Shown here: in pieces, positions 15,400 through 22,905 of the stretch | How positions within the stretch are numbered: position 1 is the first letter of the stretch | Layout: the number at the start of each line of letters is the position of its first letter | The notes under the pieces: generated by a model | What the model saw: only the letters and a program-made list of their open reading frames with translations | The model's database searches: none | What the model was told of the DNA's origin: nothing | Position numbers and translations under genes: made by a program | DNA from: JBBDRV01 sp040905285 | GTDB lineage: Bacteria > Bacteroidota > Rhodothermia > Balneolales > Balneolaceae | DNA: 28,869 nucleotides | Reading direction: 5' to 3' | Assembly: GCA_040905285.1 (NCBI GenBank) | Contig: JBBDRV010000162.1 | Location: forward strand, 1-28,869

Positions 15400-16882
15400 G
15401 TTCAAACGACAACATCCCGTGGCGGCAGTCACCCGCGCAATCGATCTGATCCGTGATAACCTGATCACCGTTATTATCATTCTTATTTTCGGTGCGGGCG
15501 GCGGCGGGCCTTCTTTTCTATGGATGTTCGCGGGCCTGTTCGTTTTTCTGCTTATAGCCGGTGCCGCCGGTTGGTGGCGCTTTGTCTACAGGGTTGAAGA
15601 CGGGGAACTTCAGATCCATCAGGGGATACTGGTGAGAAAAAGATTCTATATGACGAGAGACAGGATCCAGGTGATCGATGTAACTTCGGGGATCATCCAG
15701 CGGATATTCGGTCTGGTCAAGGTGGAGATTAAAACGGCTGGGTCAACGTCCCGTGAAGCGTCGCTGAGTGCCGTTTCCAGAGCGGAAGCGGATGTCCTTA
15801 CGGACCTTCTGCGGAAGACGCCCGGCTCGTCCCGGTCACCGGAAAAGGCGGCATCAGCTGATGATGCGGAGGCTGCCCGATTCACACTCCCACTCAAAGA
15901 CCTGCTGATTGCAGCTTCCACGTCGGGAAGTTTCGGAATCGCGCTGTCCATAATAGCAACCGTTTTCTCCCAGATAGAGCCGCTCCTCGATGAATCGGAG
16001 GTGTATAACTGGTTTCTTGCGGTCATGCCCGGTGAGACCGATACCCTGTTTATCGTGTCCGTTCTTCTGCTGTTTGTGGTTTTTGCATGGCTGATGTCTT
16101 TTTTCGGCACGTTGTTCCGGTTTGGAGATTTCAACCTGACCCTCCATGAGGATGAGATCGTCATCAGGCGGGGAATATTTGAAAAAAAACGAATAACCGT
16201 TCCGTTTAATCGCATTCAGGCCGTCAGGATAGTGGAAGGGGTGCTGAGGCAGCCTTTCGGGTACGGAACGGTCTATGTCGAAAGTGCCGGGTACGGTGAT
16301 CAGAAAGGATCAGGTTCGGTGGTTCTTTTCCCGCTTATTAAGCAGAGGGAACTGGATGCCTTCCTGCAAAGAATACTTCCTGAATACAGGTGTAATTTAC
16401 AGGCTGTAAAGCCGCCTCCGCGAGCGGTCAGCCGGTATATTATCCGTTCAGCAGCTGTATTTGCCCTGGTGCTGGCGGGAATCCACTGGCTTCTCGGGGG
16501 GGGGGCTTTTATCTGGTTTTTACTGATTCCGGGGTTCTTCTGGGGATGGCTAAGGTTCAGGGATTCCGCGGCGGGAGTGGATAAAGAGCGCATCGTGATC
16601 AGGGGCAGGATACTGGCGCGGACGACGGCTGTCGTCAGGAGGAACAGGGCCCAGGACATAACAGGCAGTTCCAGCTGGATTCAGCGAATCAGGGGATTGG
16701 CCAATATCGACGTTTCTGTTGCTTCGGGAGACCAGGGAAGGAAATTCCAGATCAGGGAACTGGACAGCCGGGATGCGCAGATGCTTCTGCCCTGGCTGGA
16801 GAAGGATTTCCGGGCAGGCGGAGGCGGGGAAAGAATCCCGGCTACGGACGCATGCCTGCCGGGCTGGGGCTTCAGCAGGTAA
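15392..16882 (+). CDS. YdbT-like protein with repeated bacterial PH domains
   Basis: A 496-residue membrane protein made of alternating membrane pairs and bPH2 (DUF304) domains. The first domain has YRVEDGELQIHQGILVRKR and DRIQVIDVTSGIIQRIFGLV. The second has LTLHEDEIVIRRGIFEKKR and PFNRIQAVRIVEGVLRQPFG. A third, more divergent, has DKERIVIRGRILAR and RRNRAQDITGSSSWIQRIRG followed by LANIDVSVASG. Three domains in one chain is normal for YdbT. The ATG at 15392 overlaps the ydbS-like stop and is preceded by GGCGGAAGAAG, which supports it over an in-frame ATG at 15356. A run of ten G at 16496-16505 lies inside the frame (LLGGGAF, in a membrane segment). The last ~30 residues are not conserved-looking. 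Confidence 0.87.
   Translation: MSEFKRQHPVAAVTRAIDLIRDNLITVIIILIFGAGGGGPSFLWMFAGLFVFLLIAGAAGWWRFVYRVEDGELQIHQGILVRKRFYMTRDRIQVIDVTSGIIQRIFGLVKVEIKTAGSTSREASLSAVSRAEADVLTDLLRKTPGSSRSPEKAASADDAEAARFTLPLKDLLIAASTSGSFGIALSIIATVFSQIEPLLDESEVYNWFLAVMPGETDTLFIVSVLLLFVVFAWLMSFFGTLFRFGDFNLTLHEDEIVIRRGIFEKKRITVPFNRIQAVRIVEGVLRQPFGYGTVYVESAGYGDQKGSGSVVLFPLIKQRELDAFLQRILPEYRCNLQAVKPPPRAVSRYIIRSAAVFALVLAGIHWLLGGGAFIWFLLIPGFFWGWLRFRDSAAGVDKERIVIRGRILARTTAVVRRNRAQDITGSSSWIQRIRGLANIDVSVASGDQGRKFQIRELDSRDAQMLLPWLEKDFRAGGGGERIPATDACLPGWGFSR
16496..16505. repeat. G10 homopolymer inside the ydbT-like gene
   Basis: Ten consecutive G within a coding frame, giving Gly-Gly-Gly in a membrane segment. Slippage by one base would shift the frame for the final third of the protein. 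The frame downstream still encodes a good PH-like domain, so this sequence is in the functional phase. Confidence 0.9.
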
Positions 16883-16942
16883 TGAGTCCGGGTGTGCCGG
16901 CGAGCAGAGAAACAGTCCCGCAGCCGGCTGACAGACCATCGC

Positions 16943-16963
16943 CGGGCCGGCTGAAACGGCCCG
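16943..16963. terminator. Hairpin in the ydbT/gcvP convergent gap
   Basis: CGGGCCG, a 7-nt loop and CGGCCCG form a perfect 7-bp stem between the two convergent stop codons. No T run follows on either strand, so it is at best a weak or Rho-assisted terminator. Confidence 0.35.
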
Positions 16964-17006
16964 TGACATTCTGCCGGATGTCCCATCCATGCCTCCCGAA
17001 TTGCCG

Positions 17007-19889
17007 CTACACGTCTGCGTATTCTTCAACAGGCACACAGGAACAGGCCAGGTTTCTGTCTCCGTAGGCATCGTCTACACGGCTGACAGCCGGCCAGAAC
17101 TTGTTGAACCTCAAGTCGGGAAGCGGGAAAGCCGCTTTGGCACGGGTGTACGGCCGGTTCCAGTCCTCTTCGAGAAGAACCCGCTGGGTATGGGGCGCGT
17201 ATTTCAGGACATTTTCAACTTTATCGGCGCTGCCCTCTTCGATCTCTTTTATTTCGGTCCGGATCTGTATCATGGCATCACAGAATCTGTCGAGTTCTTC
17301 CTTGGATTCACTTTCGGTCGGCTCCACCATCAATGTGCCCGCAACGGGAAATGACATGGTGGGGGCATGGAATCCGTAATCCATCAACCGTTTGGCTATG
17401 TCCGTCGCGTCAATGCCGGCCGTCTGCCTGAACCCCCGGGTGTCAATGATAAATTCATGGCCGGAGTGGCCTGAACGTCCGGTATACAGAATCGGATAAT
17501 GATCCTTCAGCCGGTCTTTCAGATAATTCGCATTCAATATCGCGAGCATGCTGGCCCGGGTTAACCCGCTGCTCCCCAGCATCCGTATATAGGCATGAGA
17601 GATGGTCAGAATGGCCGCACTTCCCCAGGGAGCTGCTGCAATGGCAGGAATGCCTTTTTCACCTCCCACACCGATGACGGGATGGGAAGGAAGGTAAGGG
17701 CTCAGCTTCTCATTGACTCCGATCGGCCCCATGCCCGGACCGCCGCCGCCGTGGGGGATGCAAAATGTTTTATGAAGGTTCAGATGGCAGACGTCCGCTC
17801 CCACGAGGGCAGGCGACGTAATGCCGACCTGGGCATTCATATTGGCTCCGTCCATGTATACCAGCCCTCCATAGTCATGAATCAGATCGCAGATATCCCT
17901 GATCTCCTCTTCAAATACCCCATGTGTGGAGGGATAGGTAATCATCAGCGCGGCCAGGCGGTTCCGGTTGGCCTCCATCTTCTGGCGCAGGTCGTCCAGG
18001 TCGATGTTCCCGCGGTCATCACAGCGGGTTACCACCACCTCCATACCGGCCATAACCGCACTGGCAGGATTTGTGCCGTGGGCGGAAGAGGGGACGATAC
18101 AGACATTCCTCTCTTCTCCGGATTTGTCCCGGTGATAGGCGCGTATGGCCATCAGGCCGGCAAATTCTCCCTGGGCGCCTGAATTGGGCTGCAGTGAAAT
18201 GGCGGAATAGCCGGTTATTTCCGCAAGCCAGTCCTCCATATCCCTGAATATCTGCTGGTATCCCTGTGTTTGGTCCAAAGGTGCAAAAGGGTGTAAACTG
18301 CTGAATTCCGGCCAGGTCACCGGCAACATTTCCGCAGTGGCATTCAATTTCATGGTACAGGATCCCAGCGGTATCATTGAATGCGTCAGGTCCAGGTCGC
18401 GATTTTCCAGCTTCTTCAGGTAGCGAAGCATTTCGTGTTCGGAATGGCATGTATTGAAAACAGGGTGATCCATATAGCCGGTGCGGCGGACAAGCTCCGG
18501 TGGCAGGTCCAGTAACACGTCTGCCGACGCTTTCCCGGCATCAAACGGCCGGGATTTTCCTGCAGCGGAGGCAAAAATGCCGAGGATCAGGTTTACGTCA
18601 TCCAGGTCTTTTACCTCATCAAAAGAGATGCCGACCGAGCTGCTGTTATAGCGCAGGTTTACCTGACGGGAGAGGGCTTCCTTCCGGATAGCCTCCTGAT
18701 CCTCCACCGTTACGGTAAGGGTGTCAAAAAAGGTTTCATTCTCCACCCGAAAACCCAGCTCCCGCAGACCGGAGGCAGCCAGTTTTGTCAATCCGTAGAT
18801 ACGTGAGGCGATCCTGCGAAGTCCGGCCGGACCGTGGTAGACGCCATAGAAACCGGCCATCACTGCCAAAAGAACCTGTGCGGTACAGATGTTGGACGTG
18901 GCTTTCTCCCTGCGGATATGCTGTTCTCTTGTCTGAAGGGCCATCCTGTAGGCGGGATTCCCTTCCGAGTCCTGGGTTACGCCGATAATCCGTCCCGGCA
19001 CCCGGCGCTGATAATCCCGGAGGGTAGCAAAATATCCGGCATGCGGGCCTCCGTATCCCATGGGGACCCCGAAGCGTTGTGCCGATCCAACAACCACGTC
19101 GGCACCCATCTCCCCCGGTGCCCGGAGAACGGCCAGGCTCAGGAGATCTGCGGCCACGGCCACATGGATGTCATTCTCGTGCGCGGCATCGATCAGTGCC
19201 GTATAGTCGTAAACAGCACCGTCCGTTCCCGGATACTGCAGAAGCAGACCAAATATTTCCGGATCGGTCAGGTCGGCTTTCCTGTGATTGCCGATGATCA
19301 GTTCGATGCCCAGCGGTTCAGCCCGGTGGCGGAGTACAGAGATGGTCTGGGGATGACATAATTCCGAAACGAAGAATTTGAAGGCTGCTTTCTTCTTGGC
19401 GCCCTTCCTGAGATCCAGGATCATGGACATCGCTTCAGCAGCGGCCGTAGCTTCATCCAGCAGGGATGCATTTGCAATTTCCATGCCGCTCAGGTCGGAG
19501 ATCATGGTCTGGAAATTAATCAGCGCCTCAAGCCGGCCCTGGGAAATTTCAGCCTGATAAGGTGTGTATGACGTATACCAGCCTGGATTTTCAAGTACAT
19601 TCCGGAGAATGACATTGGGGGTCATCGTCTCGTAATACCCCATGCCTATAAACGACCTGAACAGCTTGTTTTTCCGGGATGTCTCTTTCAGGTCTTTCAG
19701 ATAATCAGATTCAGAAAGCGGTGCCGGCAGGTCCAGGGAATTCCGCATCCGGATATTGGATGGAACGGTCTCGGCTATCAGCTGTTCAAGATTGCCGGCG
19801 CCGATTGTTTGCAGCATTTCGTGTACCTGCTCGTCATCCGGTCCAATATGCCGGGTTACAAATGCTTCCTTGTCAAAATTTATTTTCAT
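17007..19889 (-). CDS. gcvP: Glycine dehydrogenase (decarboxylating), P-protein of the glycine cleavage system
   Basis: A 960-residue PLP enzyme that decarboxylates glycine and passes the aminomethyl group to the lipoyl arm of GcvH. It is the single-chain (alpha-beta fused) type. The first half has FVTRHIGPDDE (10-20), GMGYYETMTPNVILRN (82-97) and TSYTPYQAEISQGRLEAL (106-123). The second half has MIPLGSCTMKLN, LQPNSGAQGEFAGL, SAHGTNPASA and HLNLHKTFCIPHGGGGPGMG, with PLP lysine at residue 707 (Lys706 in E. coli). The ATG at 19889 was chosen; an in-frame TTG at 19916 adds nine residues and cannot be excluded. gcvT and gcvH are not adjacent here. The upstream region holds unusual inverted repeats, described separately. 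It converges on the ydbT-like gene. Confidence 0.96.
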   Translation of the reverse strand: MKINFDKEAFVTRHIGPDDEQVHEMLQTIGAGNLEQLIAETVPSNIRMRNSLDLPAPLSESDYLKDLKETSRKNKLFRSFIGMGYYETMTPNVILRNVLENPGWYTSYTPYQAEISQGRLEALINFQTMISDLSGMEIANASLLDEATAAAEAMSMILDLRKGAKKKAAFKFFVSELCHPQTISVLRHRAEPLGIELIIGNHRKADLTDPEIFGLLLQYPGTDGAVYDYTALIDAAHENDIHVAVAADLLSLAVLRAPGEMGADVVVGSAQRFGVPMGYGGPHAGYFATLRDYQRRVPGRIIGVTQDSEGNPAYRMALQTREQHIRREKATSNICTAQVLLAVMAGFYGVYHGPAGLRRIASRIYGLTKLAASGLRELGFRVENETFFDTLTVTVEDQEAIRKEALSRQVNLRYNSSSVGISFDEVKDLDDVNLILGIFASAAGKSRPFDAGKASADVLLDLPPELVRRTGYMDHPVFNTCHSEHEMLRYLKKLENRDLDLTHSMIPLGSCTMKLNATAEMLPVTWPEFSSLHPFAPLDQTQGYQQIFRDMEDWLAEITGYSAISLQPNSGAQGEFAGLMAIRAYHRDKSGEERNVCIVPSSAHGTNPASAVMAGMEVVVTRCDDRGNIDLDDLRQKMEANRNRLAALMITYPSTHGVFEEEIRDICDLIHDYGGLVYMDGANMNAQVGITSPALVGADVCHLNLHKTFCIPHGGGGPGMGPIGVNEKLSPYLPSHPVIGVGGEKGIPAIAAAPWGSAAILTISHAYIRMLGSSGLTRASMLAILNANYLKDRLKDHYPILYTGRSGHSGHEFIIDTRGFRQTAGIDATDIAKRLMDYGFHAPTMSFPVAGTLMVEPTESESKEELDRFCDAMIQIRTEIKEIEEGSADKVENVLKYAPHTQRVLLEEDWNRPYTRAKAAFPLPDLRFNKFWPAVSRVDDAYGDRNLACSCVPVEEYADV

Positions 19890-19890
19890 A

Positions 19891-20045
19891 GGGAAATGAG
19901 GAGAAAATTTGTTCAAAAATTAAACTGGTTCAGTCATGCAGCAAGTCAGCGGGTTGAATCGCCGCCTCGTTTTGGAACAATGCGGAAGATACGGTTTTTA
20001 CAGCGAATCTCATTGGATAACGTGAGATTCGTTCTCTCATTTCCC
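19891..20045 (-). promoter_or_regulatory. Nested inverted repeats upstream of gcvP; possible structured leader
   Basis: Read on the minus strand, GGGAAATGAG (20045-20036) is perfectly complementary to CTCATTTCCC (19900-19891), which ends one nucleotide before the gcvP ATG. Inside lies a 9-bp hairpin, CGAATCTCA/TGAGATTCG (20031-20004, 10-nt loop). There is also a bulged pairing between ATTGTTCCAAAA (about 19971-19982) and TTTTTGAACAAAT (about 19907-19919). If transcribed whole, the outer stem would hide the start region. It does not show glycine riboswitch core motifs. A rival reading is a promoter within it: CTTG, about 19 nt, then AATTTTTG (near -7 consensus) about 30 nt before the ATG, which would leave out most of the structure. 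Confidence 0.45.
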
Positions 20046-20126
20046 GGCAGTCCCTGAAGCCCCGGGCACTGGAACACCTGTCCGGAATCTGCCGGAAGGG
20101 AGGGGCGGTGTCTGTGCCGGATCAGC

Positions 20127-20792
20127 CTACCGCCTTCTGTTCAGCACGTCACCGAATTGCCGCGTCTGCTGAACGACATTGCCCGAAGTGACGGCGTAAG
20201 CGGGGGTGATGGGAGCACCGGTCTGCCTCAGCGCCCGCGCCGTCCAGGTATTCGAGGTTTTAGGAACGAAATACAGGCCTGTTGCCTCAAAAAATGCGGA
20301 ATTACTGTATAAGCCATCTGTCCGGTAGAGAAGTTCCCCGTTTCCGTCCCTCCGGAAATGACGGGCGATGAACTCCGCCAGGCGGTCCATTCCTTCTTCC
20401 GTTACCTGTACCCGGATTACGTCACTGCCGGCAAAATAGCGTTCGACTGCCGTGTCTATGCCCACCACATGCAGTGCGGTCCTCGATGGCAGGAGTGCGG
20501 CCTGCAGCAGCAAACCCAGGCCCGGATCTTCACGGGGGTAATAATTTCTGTCCCCCCAGCCGAACTTCAGCCACGTGGCTTCCGGCATAAACCTGTGGGC
20601 GGGAATTTTTTCCGTGACATAGTCCGCTTCAACCGCAATGCCCACATGCCATCCATGGCTGACAAGATAGACGGCAACCGGCCGGAGATCTTCATCTTCC
20701 GGGAAAATTTCCGTTGCGGGGCCGAGACATCCGGCAAGGAGTACAGGAAGGACTGCAAACAGGCAGGATGATACCGTACGCTTAATATCCAC
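20127..20792 (-). CDS. DUF2459 (TIGR02117 family) lipoprotein
   Basis: A 221-residue putative lipoprotein of unknown function. From a GTG at 20792 it begins MDIKRTVSSCLFAVLPVLLAGC, a full lipoprotein signal with LLAGC and Cys22. The family core follows: AVYLVSHGWHVGIAVEADYV (two histidines in a HGWHxG motif), FGWGDRNYYP, and near the end RTDGLYSNSAFFEATGLYFV and NTWTARALRQTGAPI. The GTG overlaps the stop of the upstream dehydrogenase by 11 bp (GTGGATATTAA), the same style of coupling as elsewhere in the window. An ATG at 20852 would put 71 bp inside that gene and lengthen the signal, so it is less likely. Related genes are found near urease in some Proteobacteria. Conserved His, Asn and Thr suggest a periplasmic hydrolase, but that is speculative. 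Confidence 0.82.
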   Translation of the reverse strand: MDIKRTVSSCLFAVLPVLLAGCLGPATEIFPEDEDLRPVAVYLVSHGWHVGIAVEADYVTEKIPAHRFMPEATWLKFGWGDRNYYPREDPGLGLLLQAALLPSRTALHVVGIDTAVERYFAGSDVIRVQVTEEGMDRLAEFIARHFRRDGNGELLYRTDGLYSNSAFFEATGLYFVPKTSNTWTARALRQTGAPITPAYAVTSGNVVQQTRQFGDVLNRRR

Positions 20793-21711
20793 GGGTTCTG
20801 TCAACTGTAAATTGAAGTTCGAGGCCGGACAGCATCCGCTTGTAGTTTTCAATCAGGAGCCGGGCAAGGTCTTCGGGATCTGTCTTTGATGCAATGTGCG
20901 GGGTGATCGTGACTGCCGGACGGTTCCAGAAGGGATGGTTATCGGGCAGGGGTTCTTTATCAAATACATCCAGTACGGCCCCTTCCAGGATTCCTGCATC
21001 CAGTGCGTAAATCAGGTCCTCTTCCACAAGATGTCCGCCCCGTCCGGCATTTATCAGGTAGGCGGGTTTTTTTAACTTCTTGAAGAGGTCCAGGTTGAGG
21101 ATGCCTTCAGTCTCCGGCGTCAGGGGCAGAAGCGAGACTGCGATGTTCGTTTCTTTCAGGAACGGTGTTTTTCCCTCCGGCCCGGAAAATGTCCGGACGC
21201 CGCTGACCTGTTTCGGACCCCGCGACCAGCCGCTTACATGCCACTGGTTGCCGGCCATCCGTTCTGCTGCATTGGCGCCTATTTCACCCAGTCCCAGAAT
21301 ACCGATGGCGAGGTCTTTTTTCATTGAATGAGACAAAACTTTCCAGACTTTTTTCTGTTCCTGCCGGAAATAGTCAGCTGATCGTCTCATGACGTTATAA
21401 CAGGACATTTCAACATAATCGGCGACCTGGGTTTTTAATGCCGGGGCCACCAGCCGGGTTATGGTGATATCGTCGCGTAAAGATTTATCCTCTGTCAGGT
21501 GTTCCACACCTGCCCCGAAAGATGAGACCGCTTTTAGATTTGGAAATTTGTCAAGGAGATTTTCCGGATGGTTCCAGGTAACTGCGAAAGTGACACGTTT
21601 CCTGTCGGTTACATCGGGCCATATGTCAATGTCCAGATCGGGATCCTGTCTGAACAGGGCCTTTTTAAACGGTTCCAGATTTCGTTCAGGTGCAATCAGA
21701 AGAAGGGACAT
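20782..21711 (-). CDS. D-2-hydroxyacid dehydrogenase, glyoxylate/hydroxypyruvate reductase-like
   Basis: A 309-residue NAD(P)-dependent reductase of the D-isomer-specific 2-hydroxyacid dehydrogenase family, closest in layout to GhrA. It has FPNLKAVSSFGAGVEHL (56-72), the dinucleotide fold GILGLGEIG (137-145), SLLPLTPETEGILN (193-206), INAGRGGHLVEEDLI (220-234, catalytic Arg224), LDVFDKEPLP (247-256, Glu253) and TITPHIASKTDPE (268-280, His272). The catalytic Arg-Glu-His set is complete. It would reduce glyoxylate, hydroxypyruvate or a similar 2-keto acid in the cytosol. It sits 23 nt after the GH3 gene and overlaps the DUF2459 gene, in a four-gene run. Exact substrate and NADH or NADPH preference cannot be decided by eye. 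Confidence 0.9.
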   Translation of the reverse strand: MSLLLIAPERNLEPFKKALFRQDPDLDIDIWPDVTDRKRVTFAVTWNHPENLLDKFPNLKAVSSFGAGVEHLTEDKSLRDDITITRLVAPALKTQVADYVEMSCYNVMRRSADYFRQEQKKVWKVLSHSMKKDLAIGILGLGEIGANAAERMAGNQWHVSGWSRGPKQVSGVRTFSGPEGKTPFLKETNIAVSLLPLTPETEGILNLDLFKKLKKPAYLINAGRGGHLVEEDLIYALDAGILEGAVLDVFDKEPLPDNHPFWNRPAVTITPHIASKTDPEDLARLLIENYKRMLSGLELQFTVDRTRGY

Positions 21712-21734
21712 GGTTGGATTGTTTGCTTTCGGTT

Positions 21735-22871
21735 TTACAGGGCACTGGAGGATTTCAGGGCCCGGATCCTCAGATAGGACTCTTTTATCCGCTCTTCGGA
21801 AATCCGCCCTTCCTGTACCAGATTTTTAATGATCCCGTGGGCTTTCGGAACGATGTCTTCGTCGTAGACAGAGTTATTGGCAAACCCCAGAATATCGACT
21901 CCTGCAAGAATAGCCATTTCAATCGTCTTTTCCAGACCATAATGAGCACGGATGGCCTCCATCTGCATGTCATCTGACAAGATCACACCGTCAAATCCAA
22001 GGTCCTCCCGCAGAATTCCGGTAAGGACAGGTTTCGACAGGGTTGCCGGGTAGTCGCTGTCCCACTTTTCATTGAAGATATGAGCGGTCATGATCATATC
22101 CACATCACCGCTTTCAATCAGACGGCGATAGGGGACAAGCTCATTTTCAGTCCATACCTCCGTCACATCCACCATGCCCAGATGAGAATCCGCTTCCGAA
22201 CTGCCGTGACCGGGGAAATGCTTCAGAGTTGTCAGCACGCCATGCCGGTTATGGGATTTTATAAAAACCCGGGCATGCCGCGTTACCTTTTCAGGATCAG
22301 CGGAAAAACTCCGCTCTATACCTCCTATAATCGGGTTTTCCGGATTGATGTTTAAATCCACGACTGGGGCGAGATTCACATTGATGCCCATTTTGGCCAG
22401 CGTACGGGCTGTCGCCGCAGCATACGCGGCGGTCGTATCCCTGTGGTCTGTATTACCGAGGAAGGAAGCCGACACCGTGGGAGGGAAGCCGTGCCGGTTT
22501 TTCAGTCGTGCCACCCGGCCCCCCTCCTGGTCCACAGTCACCAGCAGCGGGTTTGCAGCCAGGTCCTTCAGGTCCGCAACAAGCTTCCTGAGCTGGTCTG
22601 GCGAGGCGATATTCCGTTCAGCCGACTGCGTGGGTACATCATAGTCAAAGAGCACGACAGATCCTGCGTGATACTCCCGGATATCCCGTGCAATGTGGGA
22701 ACTCTCTTCGATACTCAATCCGCGGAATCCCACTTTCAGCATTTGCCCTATCTGGATATCGAGGGCTGCGTTTTCCGCCATCCTGTCCGGCTGATTTTCA
22801 GAAGCGGATGAACAGTTCAAAGTAAAAAAAAGGAACCATGCAGCGTGTAAGGCAGTTACGGCTTTCACCAT
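21735..22871 (-). CDS. Glycoside hydrolase family 3 protein, NagZ-like beta-N-acetylhexosaminidase
   Basis: A 378-residue exported GH3 enzyme. After a signal (FLFFTLNC, Cys20 the possible lipidation site, though Asn at -1 is atypical) the barrel domain shows IGQMLKVGFRG (41-51), VTVDQEGGRVARL (111-123), NVNLAPVVDLNINPENP (164-180) and KHFPGHGSSEADSHLG (217-232). The last is the NagZ signature with the Asp/His acid-base pair. VILSDDMQMEAI (297-308) contains the nucleophile, probably Asp300. It lacks the second GH3 domain, as NagZ does. NagZ enzymes remove N-acetylglucosamine from muropeptides during wall recycling; an exported version would act in the periplasm. It follows the TlpA-like gene by 34 nt. 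Other beta-glycosides remain possible substrates. Confidence 0.88.
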   Translation of the reverse strand: MVKAVTALHAAWFLFFTLNCSSASENQPDRMAENAALDIQIGQMLKVGFRGLSIEESSHIARDIREYHAGSVVLFDYDVPTQSAERNIASPDQLRKLVADLKDLAANPLLVTVDQEGGRVARLKNRHGFPPTVSASFLGNTDHRDTTAAYAAATARTLAKMGINVNLAPVVDLNINPENPIIGGIERSFSADPEKVTRHARVFIKSHNRHGVLTTLKHFPGHGSSEADSHLGMVDVTEVWTENELVPYRRLIESGDVDMIMTAHIFNEKWDSDYPATLSKPVLTGILREDLGFDGVILSDDMQMEAIRAHYGLEKTIEMAILAGVDILGFANNSVYDEDIVPKAHGIIKNLVQEGRISEERIKESYLRIRALKSSSAL

Positions 22872-22905
22872 TTTTTGCGTCTGTATTTTTTAAGTATGTG
22901 GTTAA

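Noticed and set aside
19890..20126. Glycine riboswitch ahead of gcvP
   Set aside because: I could not find the conserved core segments of that aptamer on the minus strand; a covariance-model scan would settle it.
20793..20852. ATG start at 20852 for the DUF2459 protein
   Set aside because: It places 71 bp inside the dehydrogenase gene and a 20-residue leader before the signal peptide; the GTG at 20792 gives a normal lipoprotein signal.
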